DNA of 64,000 nt from Myxococcales bacterium (GTDB lineage Bacteria; Myxococcota; Myxococcia; Myxococcales; Myxococcaceae), in assembly GCA_030681895.1 (NCBI GenBank), contig JAUXRI010000224.1, positions 1 through 64,000 on the forward strand. The letters are read 5' to 3'. The position numbers were made by a program, and so were the translations under genes. Position 1 is the stretch's first letter, and each line of letters starts with the position of its first letter. Shown in pieces: positions 27,014 through 36,002 of the stretch. The notes beneath the pieces were generated by a model that did no database searches, was not told where the DNA came from, and saw only the letters and a list, made by a program, of their open reading frames with translations.

Positions 27014-28378
27014 TCACGCATCGTCTGGCGGCATGCCGTGCTTGGCCAGGCGGTAGCGGAATGATCGAAACGACAACCCCAACAGCTCGGCTGCCTTCGT
27101 CTTGGCCCCGCCTGATCGCCGCAGGGCCTCGTGCAGGTACCGTCGTTCGAGCGTGTCGAGGTGCAGCTCGAGCGAGAACCCCGGCGCGAGCAACACCTCG
27201 GGGCCGCCGTCGAGCTCCCCCTGGGCCCCACGCACCAGCGGCGGGAGCGACGAGGTGCCGAGCTCATCGGAGTCACTCAGCGTGGCCGCACGTTCGATGA
27301 CGTTCTGCATCTGACGGACGTTGCCCGGGAAGGCGTAGTCCTGGAGGACGGCGATGGCGTCGGGCGTGAAGTGCAACCCGGGGCGGCCGAGCTCGTTGGC
27401 GACGCGTTCGAGGAAGAAATCGGCCAGCTGGGGAATGTCCTCGCGCCGCCGTCGCAGGGGCGGCACGTCGACCACGATGACGTTCAAGCGGAACCAGAGA
27501 TCTTCCCGGAAGCGGCCGGCCTTCACCTCTTCTTCGAGCCTCCGATTCGTCGCGGCGAGAATCCGTGCCTCGAAGGGCACCTCGCGGCTGCTGCCGACAG
27601 GTTTGACCTTCCGCTCCTGGAGGACGCGCAGCAACTTCACCTGCGTCCCCAGCGGCAGTTCTCCGACTTCGTCGAGCAACACCGTGCCCTCACCGGCCGC
27701 GGCGAGAATGCCCTGCCGGTCGGACGACGCGCCGGTGAACGCGCCCTTCACGTGGCCGAAGAGCTCGCTCTCGAGCACCCCTTCGGCGAGCGCGCCACAG
27801 TTGACCGGAACGAAGGGCTGGCTCGCGCGCGGGCTCTCGAGGTGAATGGCGCGCGCGACGACCTCTTTGCCGGTGCCACTCTCGCCAGCGATCAGGACCG
27901 TCGCGCGCGTGGGCGCCACCTTCTGCACGACCGACCACACCTGCTGCATCGCCGGACTCTGGCCGACGAAGACGCCTGAGCCCGAGGTGCGCAGTCGCTT
28001 GTTCTCGACCCGAAGACCGCGCTTTTCGATCGCGCGCTCGACGAGGATCATCAGCTCGTCGTTGTCGAAGGGCTTGGTGACGTAGTCATAGGCCCCCTGG
28101 CGCATCGCCTCGACCGCCGATGCAGGCGTGCCGTAGGCCGTCACCACGATCACCTCGGGAGGCATCGTCAGCGCCCGCGCCGCCTTCACGACGTCGAGGC
28201 CCGACTGCTTCCCGAGCCGGAAGTCGGTAATGACGAGATCTGGCACCGCCGCGGCCAGCGCCTTCGTGGCGAGCTCGAGCGACCCCACGGTGCGAACCCG
28301 GTGACCATGTTTCGACAGCAGCACCTCGAGGAACTCGAGGATGGACGGCTCGTCGTCGACGACCAGAATGTCAGGCAT
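27014..28378 (-). CDS. pilR: NtrC-family response regulator PilR
   Basis: 454 residues. The receiver (MPDILVVDDEPSILEFLEVLL) has the phosphoacceptor in VITDFRLGKQSG. The AAA+ domain has GESGTGKE (Walker A), an intact GAFTGA loop for sigma-54 contact and GTVLLDEVGELPLG (Walker B). The C-terminal Fis-type HTH is AKTKAAELLGLSFRSFRYRL. It activates pilA from the sigma-54 promoter under control of PilS. It overlaps the pilS stop by eight bases. In M. xanthus pilA follows next; here an opposite-strand gene of 3.2 kb comes between. Confidence 0.93.
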   Translation of the reverse strand: MPDILVVDDEPSILEFLEVLLSKHGHRVRTVGSLELATKALAAAVPDLVITDFRLGKQSGLDVVKAARALTMPPEVIVVTAYGTPASAVEAMRQGAYDYVTKPFDNDELMILVERAIEKRGLRVENKRLRTSGSGVFVGQSPAMQQVWSVVQKVAPTRATVLIAGESGTGKEVVARAIHLESPRASQPFVPVNCGALAEGVLESELFGHVKGAFTGASSDRQGILAAAGEGTVLLDEVGELPLGTQVKLLRVLQERKVKPVGSSREVPFEARILAATNRRLEEEVKAGRFREDLWFRLNVIVVDVPPLRRRREDIPQLADFFLERVANELGRPGLHFTPDAIAVLQDYAFPGNVRQMQNVIERAATLSDSDELGTSSLPPLVRGAQGELDGGPEVLLAPGFSLELHLDTLERRYLHEALRRSGGAKTKAAELLGLSFRSFRYRLAKHGMPPDDA

Positions 28379-29999
28379 GAGCGCCCCTCTCGGCAGGTGA
28401 CTCCGCCGACGACTGCATGGCGAAGCGAAACGTGGTGCCCTTCGCCGGGCTCGACTCGACGCTCAGCCGCGCGCCATGTGCGTGCGCGATGGACTGGGCA
28501 GTCGACAGGCCCAGGCCGGTGCCGTCTGGCTCGCGGCTGTAGAAGGGCTCGAAGAGGTGGGGCAGCTCGTCGGGCCGGACCGAGCCAGCGCTGTCCCACA
28601 CCTCGAACAGCGTCGTTGCCGGAAGCCCGAGCACGCTCACGCGGACGCGCCCCTTGGGCCCCGCGGCGCGGAAGGCGTTGCGCAACAGGTTGATGAGGAC
28701 CTGCTTGACCTGCGCCGCGTCGAGCGACTCTTCGCGAAACGCGAGGTGCTCTTCGATGGCGATGCCCCGTGCCGCGGGGTCTGCGCGCAGCACCTCGATG
28801 GTCTCCGAGACGAGCGTGTCGAGACGAACCTTCGTTCGCTGCGGCGCCTTCGGCCGGGCCAGCTCGAGGTAGTGGTCGACCAGATAGGCGAGGCGATCGG
28901 CCTCTCGAACGATGATGCGACTCAAGCGTTGTTGCGGCGAGCCCTCGACGGCGTCTCCCAGGAGCATCTGCGCCGAGCCTCGCATCGAGGCCAGCGGGTT
29001 TCGGACCTCGTGGGCGAGCGTCGCCGAGACCTTCCCGAGCTCGGCCAGCTCGTCGAGCCGGGCCATCTCGTCTTCTTTGCGGCGAACGTCCGTCAGGTCC
29101 TGGAAGACGATCAGCACGGTGTCCGCGTCGAGGGTGCTCGTCGACACGCCGAGAATGCGGTCGCCGCGGGCCGTGGCCGAGATGAGCTCCCAGCGCCGCC
29201 CGACCACGACGGACAAGACGCCGGGAAACACCTCCTCGACTGGAGGAAAGGCCCCCTCTTCGAGACCGAGGATGGAGAGGCCCGCGGGGTTGACGTACCG
29301 GATTCGACCAGGCGCCACCTCGGCAACCGCGAGCCCCGATGGAATCGCCGTGACGATGCGGTCTCTGAGCTCCTTGGTGCGCGCGAGGTCTTCTTCGCTC
29401 TCGACCAGCCGACCTCGAGTACGAATGAGCTGCTGCGCGACATACCCGCTGAGGGCGGCCACCAGAAACTGCGCGAGCACCTGGGTGACGATCTCGACCA
29501 ACGGCCGGGCAGCGCCCTGGTTGACGATGGCGCCCCAGACCGTCACGCCAACCGACGACAAGGCCGCGACGGTCGCACCACCGAGCGCGCCTCGCATGCC
29601 CAGCACGACCGCTCCGCCGATGATGGCCAGCAGGTAGGTGAACCAGAACGGCGAGTCTCGCCCGTCGGTCAGCAGGACGATGGAGGTCGCGAACGCGACG
29701 GCCCCGAGCACCTGCGCCCAGGCAAGCCAGACCCGCGCCGGCCCACGCCTCAAGAGGAGCGCCGAGACCAGCGTCAGCAGGTAGTCCAGAGCGACGACGC
29801 CGAACCACCCCACGTCAGCGGCCGAGACACTCTCGACTGGCCGCCGCGCGCCCATCTGCACGCCCGCCAGAACGAGAATCAGCGTGGTGGCGATGGTTCG
29901 AAAGAAGACCAGCGCCGTCAACCGCCGGCTGAGGTCGTCACCGCCGCTGCTGTCTGGTTTCTGACTGGCGGTGGGCTCGCCGACGCTACTTGATGGCAC
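28371..29999 (-). CDS. pilS: Sensor histidine kinase PilS
   Basis: 542 residues. Six hydrophobic segments fill about 30-200, as in PilS of Pseudomonas. A PAS-like domain follows (RIVTAIPSGLAVAEVAPGRIRYVNPAG), then the H-box ATLAHEVRNPLASMRGSA and a complete HATPase domain (LINLLRNAFRAAG, GTGLGLSTAQSIAHAHG). It phosphorylates PilR and in other bacteria senses pilin in the membrane. Its ATG overlaps the pilC 3' end by 14 bases, so the two are coupled. Confidence 0.92.
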   Translation of the reverse strand: MPSSSVGEPTASQKPDSSGGDDLSRRLTALVFFRTIATTLILVLAGVQMGARRPVESVSAADVGWFGVVALDYLLTLVSALLLRRGPARVWLAWAQVLGAVAFATSIVLLTDGRDSPFWFTYLLAIIGGAVVLGMRGALGGATVAALSSVGVTVWGAIVNQGAARPLVEIVTQVLAQFLVAALSGYVAQQLIRTRGRLVESEEDLARTKELRDRIVTAIPSGLAVAEVAPGRIRYVNPAGLSILGLEEGAFPPVEEVFPGVLSVVVGRRWELISATARGDRILGVSTSTLDADTVLIVFQDLTDVRRKEDEMARLDELAELGKVSATLAHEVRNPLASMRGSAQMLLGDAVEGSPQQRLSRIIVREADRLAYLVDHYLELARPKAPQRTKVRLDTLVSETIEVLRADPAARGIAIEEHLAFREESLDAAQVKQVLINLLRNAFRAAGPKGRVRVSVLGLPATTLFEVWDSAGSVRPDELPHLFEPFYSREPDGTGLGLSTAQSIAHAHGARLSVESSPAKGTTFRFAMQSSAESPAERGAHA

Positions 30000-31251
30000 T
30001 GGCGATGGTGAAGATCGGCAGGTACATCGCGATGAGGAAGCCGCCGACCACGCCGCCGAGGAAGACCATCATCAGCGGCTCGATCATCGCGGTGAGGCTG
30101 CCGACCGCCGTGTCGACCTCATCATCGTAAAAGTCGGCGATCTTGCTCAGCATCTGATCCATCGCGCCCGTGGCCTCGCCGACGCCGATCATCTGCACGA
30201 CCATCGGGGGGAAGACCTTGGTGTCGGAGAGCGGGCCGGCGATGTTCTTGCCTTCCGAGATCTTCGTTCGGACGAAGAGAATCGCGTTTTCGATGGTGCG
30301 ATTGCCGGCGGTCTTCGCGGTGACCTCGAGCGCGTCGAGAATGGGAACACCCGAGCTGATCATCGTGCCAAGCGTGCGGGTGAAGCGAGCGACCGCGACC
30401 TTGGTGAGCAACGAACCGACCAGCGGAAGCACCAGCACGACCTTGTCGAAGATCTGCCGGCCTCGGGGGTTGCGGTAGAAGGTGACGAAGAGGAACGCGA
30501 ACGCAGCGCCGCCGGCGATCATGTAGATGAAGTACGCCTGCATGAACTTCGACAGGTCGACGACGAACTGGGTCGGTGCAGGGAGCGCGGACCCGAAGTC
30601 AGCGAACATCTTCTCGAAGACCGGGGTCACCTTGAGGAGGAGCAGCGCCGTCACGCCGATACCGACGGCGAGGACGATCAGCGGGTACGTCAGTGCTCCC
30701 TTGATCTTGCTCTTCAGCTTCTCGGCCTTCTCACGGTAGACGGCGAGCCGGTTCAGAATGGTGTCGAGAATACCGCCGACCTCACCGGCCGCGCAGAGCT
30801 GCACGAAGAGCTCGTCGAACACCTTCGGGTGATCTTTCAGCGCGTCGGAGAACGTCGAGCCGCCTTCGACGCGGGTCTTGATGGCGAAGATGACCTTCCG
30901 GAAGCTGGGATTGGGCGTCTGCGAACCCAGAATGTCGAGGCACTGCACGAGGGGCAGACCGGCGTCGATCATCGTCGCGAACTGGCGCACGAAGATCAGC
31001 AGGTCCTTGCCGTTCACGCCTCCGGTGCCGGGGAGCGTGATGCCTGAGTCGAAGATCGTCTTCTTGCGGACCTTGCTCGGCGTGAGGCCCAGGGACTTGA
31101 GGCGCGCGTCGACGGCGGCGGCGTCGTTCGCCTCCATCTCGCCCTTCTTCAACTCACCGGCCTTCGTCTTCGCTTCCCACAAGAAGATGGGGACTGACGA
31201 CTTCTTGGCTTTGGGAGCGGCGGGTTGGGTTCGGGCAGTCGCTGCGGGCAT
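29986..31251 (-). CDS. pilC: Type IV pilus platform protein PilC
   Basis: 421 residues. Two GspF domains (about 75-200 and 280-400) each carry the FxRxxxxMxxxGxPxxxxL pattern (FVRQFATMIDAGLPLVQCL and FTRTLGTMISSGVPILDAL). The three membrane helices are where expected (YPLIVLAVGIGVTALLLLKV, AYFIYMIAGGAAFAFLFVTF, MIEPLMMVFLGGVVGGFLIAMY). It is the inner-membrane platform turned by PilB and PilT. GGAGG eight bases before the ATG supports this start. The 71 bases to pilT contain no terminator. Confidence 0.96.
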   Translation of the reverse strand: MPAATARTQPAAPKAKKSSVPIFLWEAKTKAGELKKGEMEANDAAAVDARLKSLGLTPSKVRKKTIFDSGITLPGTGGVNGKDLLIFVRQFATMIDAGLPLVQCLDILGSQTPNPSFRKVIFAIKTRVEGGSTFSDALKDHPKVFDELFVQLCAAGEVGGILDTILNRLAVYREKAEKLKSKIKGALTYPLIVLAVGIGVTALLLLKVTPVFEKMFADFGSALPAPTQFVVDLSKFMQAYFIYMIAGGAAFAFLFVTFYRNPRGRQIFDKVVLVLPLVGSLLTKVAVARFTRTLGTMISSGVPILDALEVTAKTAGNRTIENAILFVRTKISEGKNIAGPLSDTKVFPPMVVQMIGVGEATGAMDQMLSKIADFYDDEVDTAVGSLTAMIEPLMMVFLGGVVGGFLIAMYLPIFTIASAIK

Positions 31252-31322
31252 GGAACATCCTCCGGACGAAGCGCGATGCTAGCGCAACTGGGGGCACAAC
31301 CAAGGAAGCGACTGGACTACCC

Positions 31323-32462
31323 CTACCTACCCGTCGGGCCTTGACGGGTGGGCAAGTTCCCCTGCGCGGAGTGACCTGGAAGCGTCGCCGCCCCACCACC
31401 GCCCGAGGCGAGGATGTTCTTGAGCTCGTCCGCGTCGGACGTGCGGGCGAAGGCCTCTTCCATCGAGATCAGCTTGCGTGACAGCAGCTGGCCGAGCGAC
31501 TGGTTGAAGGTCTGCATGCCGAACTTCGACTGGCCGACCTGCATCGACGAGTAGATCTGGTGCACCTTGTCCTCGCGAATCAGGTTTCTGATCGCGGGGT
31601 TGGGGATCATCACCTCGAGGCACAGCACGCGCCCGTTGCCGGTGGCGCGAGCCAGCAGCGATTGCGACATGATGCCCTCGAGCACGAACGACATCTGCGC
31701 GCGCACCTGGGGCTGCTGGTACGGCGGGAACACGTCGAGGATGCGGTTGATCGTCTGCACCGCGCTGTTGGTGTGCAGCGTCGCGAATGCGATGTGGCCC
31801 GTCTCGGCGATGACGAGCGCTGCCTCGATCGTCTCGAGGTCGCGCATCTCACCGACGAGCACCACGTCGGGGTCCTGCCGCAAGATGTACTTGAGCGCGG
31901 TCTTGAACGACTTCGTGTCGGCGCCGACCTCGCGCTGATTCACCAGGCAGTTCTTGTGCGGGTGCAGGTACTCGATCGGGTCCTCGATCGTCATGATGTG
32001 CTCGTGACGCTCGGTGTTGATCTTGTCGATGATCGACGCGAGCGTGGTCGACTTGCCCGAGCCCGTGGGCCCCGTGACGAGAATCAGCCCGCGCGGCTTC
32101 TTCGAGAGATCGGAGACGACCGGAGGCAGACCGAGCTCCTGGAACGTGAGGATCTTGAAGGGGATCGTGCGGAACGCACCGGCGACGGCGCCACGCTGCA
32201 TGAAGATGTTCGCGCGAAACCGCGACAACCCCTTCACGCCGAACGAGAGGTCGAGCTCGTTGTTCTCTTCGAAGGCGTGCTTCTGCGCGTCGGTGAGAAT
32301 CGAGTAGCACAGCTGCTTGGTCTCGACCGGCGTCAGCGGCGCCATCTTGAGCGGCACGAGATCGCCGTCGACGCGCAGCTGGGGCGGAGACCCCGTCGTG
32401 ATGTGAAGATCGCTCGCGCCCTTCTCGACCATCGCCTTGAGCAGCTGATGCAGGTTCGCCAC
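31323..32462 (-). CDS. pilT: Pilus retraction ATPase PilT
   Basis: 379 residues from the GTG at 32462, giving VANLHQLLKAMVEKGASDLHI, which matches PilT N-termini. AAAGGA lies about ten bases upstream. An upstream start overlapping pilB would add a Ser/Arg-rich stretch foreign to the family. Walker A is GPTGSGKST. The Asp box (MTIEDPIEYLH), Walker B (LVGEMRDLETI), His box (ATLHTNSAVQTINR) and the AIRNLIREDKVHQIYS retraction motif are all intact. The C-terminal 20 residues are Gly/Ala-rich. It powers pilus disassembly. Confidence 0.96.
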   Translation of the reverse strand: MANLHQLLKAMVEKGASDLHITTGSPPQLRVDGDLVPLKMAPLTPVETKQLCYSILTDAQKHAFEENNELDLSFGVKGLSRFRANIFMQRGAVAGAFRTIPFKILTFQELGLPPVVSDLSKKPRGLILVTGPTGSGKSTTLASIIDKINTERHEHIMTIEDPIEYLHPHKNCLVNQREVGADTKSFKTALKYILRQDPDVVLVGEMRDLETIEAALVIAETGHIAFATLHTNSAVQTINRILDVFPPYQQPQVRAQMSFVLEGIMSQSLLARATGNGRVLCLEVMIPNPAIRNLIREDKVHQIYSSMQVGQSKFGMQTFNQSLGQLLSRKLISMEEAFARTSDADELKNILASGGGGAATLPGHSAQGNLPTRQGPTGR

Positions 32463-32490
32463 GAGTGTGAGTTCCTTTCGGCGAGAAGTT

Positions 32491-34197
32491 TCAGAAGCGG
32501 TCAGGCGCGGTGTTGCCGACGGCTTCTTCGAGCGTGCTGTCACCACGCATGACTTTGTTGAGGGCCGAGGCGCGGAGCGTCTGCATGCCGAGGCGAATCG
32601 CCTCTTGTTTGATCTCGGCGGCCGACGCGCCGTTGATCACGATCTCTTTGAGGCCGTCCCAGAAGGGCATGACCTCGTAGACGGCGACGCGGCCGCGGTA
32701 GCCACGATCGTTGCACTCCTTGCAGCCGACCTTTTCGTAGGCCGTGAAGGTGCCGATCTTGTCCTGAGGAATGCCGGCGTCCGTGTAGGCCTTCTCGTCG
32801 AACTCGGCGACCGGCCGCTTGCAGTGCGGACACAGGCGGCGGCACAGGCGCTGGGCGAGAATGAGGTTGAGCGACGCGGTGACGTTGAACGGCTCGATGC
32901 CCATGTTCAGCAGACGAGTGACCGTCGAGGGCGCGTCGTTGGTGTGGAGCGTCGAGAGCACGAGGTGGCCCGTGAGGGCGGCCTTCACCGCGATCTCGGC
33001 CGTCTCGAAGTCGCGGACCTCGCCGATCATGATGGTGTCAGGGTCCTGCCGCAGGAAGCTGCGCAGGGCCGACGCGAAGGTGAGGCCGATGCTCTCGGAT
33101 ACCTGCACCTGGTTGATACCCGAGAAGTTGAACTCGACGGGATCTTCGGCGGTCGACACGTTGGTCGTCGGGTCGTTGAGGGCGGCGAGGGCCGAGTAGA
33201 GCGTCGTCGTCTTACCCGAGCCGGTGGGGCCCGTGACGAGCACCATGCCGTACGGCCGATCGATCGCTTCCTTGAACCACTTGAGCGGCTCGGCCTCGAA
33301 GCCGAGCTTCGTCATGTCGAGCTGCAGGTTCGACTTGTCGAGCAGACGCATGACGATCTTCTCGCCGAAGAGCGTCGGGCAGACGCTCACGCGGAAGTCC
33401 ATCTCCTTGCCGCCGCCGAGCTTGATCTTGATGCGGCCGTCCTGCGGGAGCCGGCGCTCGCTGATGTCGAGCTGCGCCATGATCTTCAGACGCGAGGTGA
33501 TCGCGTTGCGCAGCTTCATCGGCGGCTTCATCACCTCGTACATCACGCCGTCGATGCGGAAGCGGACGCGGAAGTCCTTCTCGTAGGGCTCGACGTGAAT
33601 GTCCGACGCGCGCTTGCCGATGGCGTCTTTCAGGATCAGGTTCACCAGCTTGATGACCGGCGCGTCGTCAGCGGCCTTCGCCATCTCTTCGACGTTGCCG
33701 CCGTCGTCTTCGCCATCAGCGACCTCGACGTCATCTTCCATCGTGTTGATGATGTCTTCGAGGTTCGGCCCCTTCTCGGCGTAGTACTTCTCGATCGCCT
33801 CACGCAGTGCAGGCTCGCTCGTGACGACGGGCTCGATGTTGTACCCGGTGAGGAACTTGAGATCGTCGACCGCGTAGATGTTCGACGGGTCGCACATCGC
33901 CACGATGAGCGAGCTGCCCGCGCGGTTGACCGGAATCACCAGGTGCTTCTCGGCCACGTCCTTCGGCACGAGCTTGATGATGTCGGGGTCGACATCGAAC
34001 TCTTTGAGGTTGATGGCCGGAACGCCGTATTGCTTCGACAAGAAGTCGGTGAGCTTCGACTCCTCGATCGCGCCGACCTTGATCAGGGCGGTGCTGATAC
34101 GGGTTCCGTTCTTCTGCTGGTCTTCTTGCGCTTTTCGAAGCTGCTGCACCGAGATCAGATTCTCGCGGACGAGCAGCTCACCCAGACGGCCTGACAT
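32491..34197 (-). CDS. pilB: Pilus extension ATPase PilB
   Basis: 568 residues. The N-terminal MshEN domain (LGELLVRENLISVQQLRKAQ) is the module that in related ATPases binds cyclic di-GMP. The motor domain has Walker A GPTGSGKTTTLYSAL, Walker B MIGEVRDFETAEI and the His box STLHTNDAPSTVTR. The tetra-cysteine zinc site is complete (CRRLCPHC and CKECNDRGYRGR). It powers pilus assembly. AGAGG lies nine bases before the ATG. It is the first gene of the pilB-T-C-S-R unit; a TTGACT near 34283 could be part of its promoter. Confidence 0.96.
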   Translation of the reverse strand: MSGRLGELLVRENLISVQQLRKAQEDQQKNGTRISTALIKVGAIEESKLTDFLSKQYGVPAINLKEFDVDPDIIKLVPKDVAEKHLVIPVNRAGSSLIVAMCDPSNIYAVDDLKFLTGYNIEPVVTSEPALREAIEKYYAEKGPNLEDIINTMEDDVEVADGEDDGGNVEEMAKAADDAPVIKLVNLILKDAIGKRASDIHVEPYEKDFRVRFRIDGVMYEVMKPPMKLRNAITSRLKIMAQLDISERRLPQDGRIKIKLGGGKEMDFRVSVCPTLFGEKIVMRLLDKSNLQLDMTKLGFEAEPLKWFKEAIDRPYGMVLVTGPTGSGKTTTLYSALAALNDPTTNVSTAEDPVEFNFSGINQVQVSESIGLTFASALRSFLRQDPDTIMIGEVRDFETAEIAVKAALTGHLVLSTLHTNDAPSTVTRLLNMGIEPFNVTASLNLILAQRLCRRLCPHCKRPVAEFDEKAYTDAGIPQDKIGTFTAYEKVGCKECNDRGYRGRVAVYEVMPFWDGLKEIVINGASAAEIKQEAIRLGMQTLRASALNKVMRGDSTLEEAVGNTAPDRF

Positions 34198-34331
34198 GTA
34201 TGATTGCCTCTCGCGTTCGGCGAAGGTCGACGTCGACGTCGAGGCGCGAAATGGAAGTACCTGCGACCCACCGAGTCAAGCGTCACGATCGCCCGACCGC
34301 TCGCCAGGTGACGTGTGCGACGGTGTGCGAC

Positions 34332-35255
34332 TCAGCTCGGGGTGCGGGCTCGATTGACGACCGCTCTGGCCGCGACGACGTCACGTTCGATCTGCGCCTT
34401 CAGGGCGTCGAGGCCTGAGAAGCGCTGCTCCGCGCGCAACCGCTCGAGGAAGGCCACGCGCACCTGCTGGCCGTAGAGGTCGCCAGCGAAGTCGAAGAGG
34501 TTGCACTCGATGGTCACCTCGGCGCCCCCGAAGGTCGGCTTCGTGCCGATGTTGCACGCACCTCCGAACACGTTGCCGTCCGAGAGGCGCACGGTGATCG
34601 CGTACACGCCCGCCGCCGGCCGCAGCTCGTTGAGCGTGTCGACGTTCGCGGTGGGAAACCCGATGGTGCGACCGCGCTGGGCGCCCTTCACCACGACGCC
34701 ATCGAGATCGAAGGGCCTGCCGAGCAGGCGGGTGGCGGCCTCGACCCGGCCCTCGAGCACGTACTCCCGCACCTTGCTCGACGAGACCACGACGCCCTCG
34801 ACGGTCACCGGCGCGACCACCGCGACCTGGGCGCCTCTCGTGCTCGCTGCGAGCCTCAACGTCTCGACGGTGCCCCCACGCGCGCTGCCATACGTGAAGT
34901 CGGTGCCGACGACGACGGCCCGCGCGCCGAGCGTCTCGAAGAGCAGCGCCTCGAAGGCCGAGGGCGAGGTGCGGGCGAACTCCCGGGAGAACGGCTGCAC
35001 GACGCAGCCGTGCACGCCGGCGGCCTCGAGCAGCTCGAGCTTCCGGTCGAAGGTGGCGATGAGTCTTGGTGCGAGGTCGGGCTGCAGCACTTTTCCGGGG
35101 TGTGGATCGAAGGTGACGGCGACGACCGGGCCGAGCGTCGCGGCGCGGGCGAAGAGCGCCTGGTGCCCGAGGTGCACGCCATCGAAGTTCCCGAGGCAGG
35201 CGGCGCAGCCGCGGAGCGCGCCCGCCGTCTGACCGAGTGACGAGTACGTCTGCAT
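34332..35255 (-). CDS. ribF: Bifunctional riboflavin kinase / FAD synthetase
   Basis: 307 residues. The N-terminal FMN adenylyltransferase domain has the nucleotidyltransferase motif LGNFDGVHLGHQAL (near 20-33) and SSSKVREYVLEGRV. The C-terminal riboflavin kinase domain has GRTIGFPTANV and VECNLFDF-like ECNLFDFAGDLYG. It makes FMN and then FAD from riboflavin. It is read toward pilB with a 134-base gap and is divergent from trmB. Confidence 0.96.
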   Translation of the reverse strand: MQTYSSLGQTAGALRGCAACLGNFDGVHLGHQALFARAATLGPVVAVTFDPHPGKVLQPDLAPRLIATFDRKLELLEAAGVHGCVVQPFSREFARTSPSAFEALLFETLGARAVVVGTDFTYGSARGGTVETLRLAASTRGAQVAVVAPVTVEGVVVSSSKVREYVLEGRVEAATRLLGRPFDLDGVVVKGAQRGRTIGFPTANVDTLNELRPAAGVYAITVRLSDGNVFGGACNIGTKPTFGGAEVTIECNLFDFAGDLYGQQVRVAFLERLRAEQRFSGLDALKAQIERDVVAARAVVNRARTPS

Positions 35256-35348
35256 CGCGCCGAGGTCCTATTCCCCGGCCTTCGCTGAGTCGATCGACAT
35301 TCGCGCCTGTCGAAACGGAGCGAGTTGTGGTTGAGCCCTCGCCCCGTC

Positions 35349-35993
35349 ATGCCCCGCATTCCGCTCCGCCCCGAAAAAGCAGGAGAAGCGCTCAGCGCTC
35401 TCACGTCCCCGCCCGACTGGGCCGCCGTCTTCGGAGGGACTGGCTCGCTCGAGCTCGAGATTGGCTGCGGCGCAGGAGGCTACGCGCTCGAGCACTGCCG
35501 CCGGGATCCCTCGATCCGGTACGTCGCGTTCGAGTGGCGCAAAAAGTACGCGCGCGAGGTGGCGTTCCGGGCCGAGAAGCACGGCTTGAAGAACCTGAAG
35601 GTCATCGAGGGTGACGCGCGCGTGGTGGTGCCGAAGATCTTCGCGCCCGAGTCACTCGACGTCATCCACCTGCAGTTCCCCGACCCGTGGTGGAAACGCG
35701 CTCACTTCAGGCGCGCCATTCTGATCGCTGACTTCACGAAGCTGCTGCTCGGGTTGCTCAAGCCTGGCGGCCGCTTCGACTTCCGCACCGACGTCGAGGA
35801 GCGCGCGCTGCAGGGGCTCAGCGTTCTCGAGAAGACGGGCTTTCACAACCCGCTCGGGGCCGGCGTCTTCCACCCGTACGATCCCGAAGAGGCGCCCTCG
35901 ACGCGAGAGCGCCGCTATCTGGTGTCAGGACAACCCGTGTACCGCGCGAGGCTGGTCAAGCTGCCTTCCGGCGCGAGTGCGGTAAGGTCCTGA
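35349..35993 (+). CDS. trmB: tRNA (guanine-N7-)-methyltransferase
   Basis: 214 residues from the ATG at 35349; a TTG 24 bases upstream is less likely. The SAM-binding loop is LELEIGCGAGGYAL, and the TrmB signature LQFPDPWWKRAH with the downstream DFRTDVEE is intact. It methylates G46 of tRNAs. The 93 bases to the divergent ribF should hold both promoters. A response-regulator gene follows nine bases after the stop. Confidence 0.95.
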   Translation: MPRIPLRPEKAGEALSALTSPPDWAAVFGGTGSLELEIGCGAGGYALEHCRRDPSIRYVAFEWRKKYAREVAFRAEKHGLKNLKVIEGDARVVVPKIFAPESLDVIHLQFPDPWWKRAHFRRAILIADFTKLLLGLLKPGGRFDFRTDVEERALQGLSVLEKTGFHNPLGAGVFHPYDPEEAPSTRERRYLVSGQPVYRARLVKLPSGASAVRS

Positions 35994-36002
35994 TCACCCC
36001 CG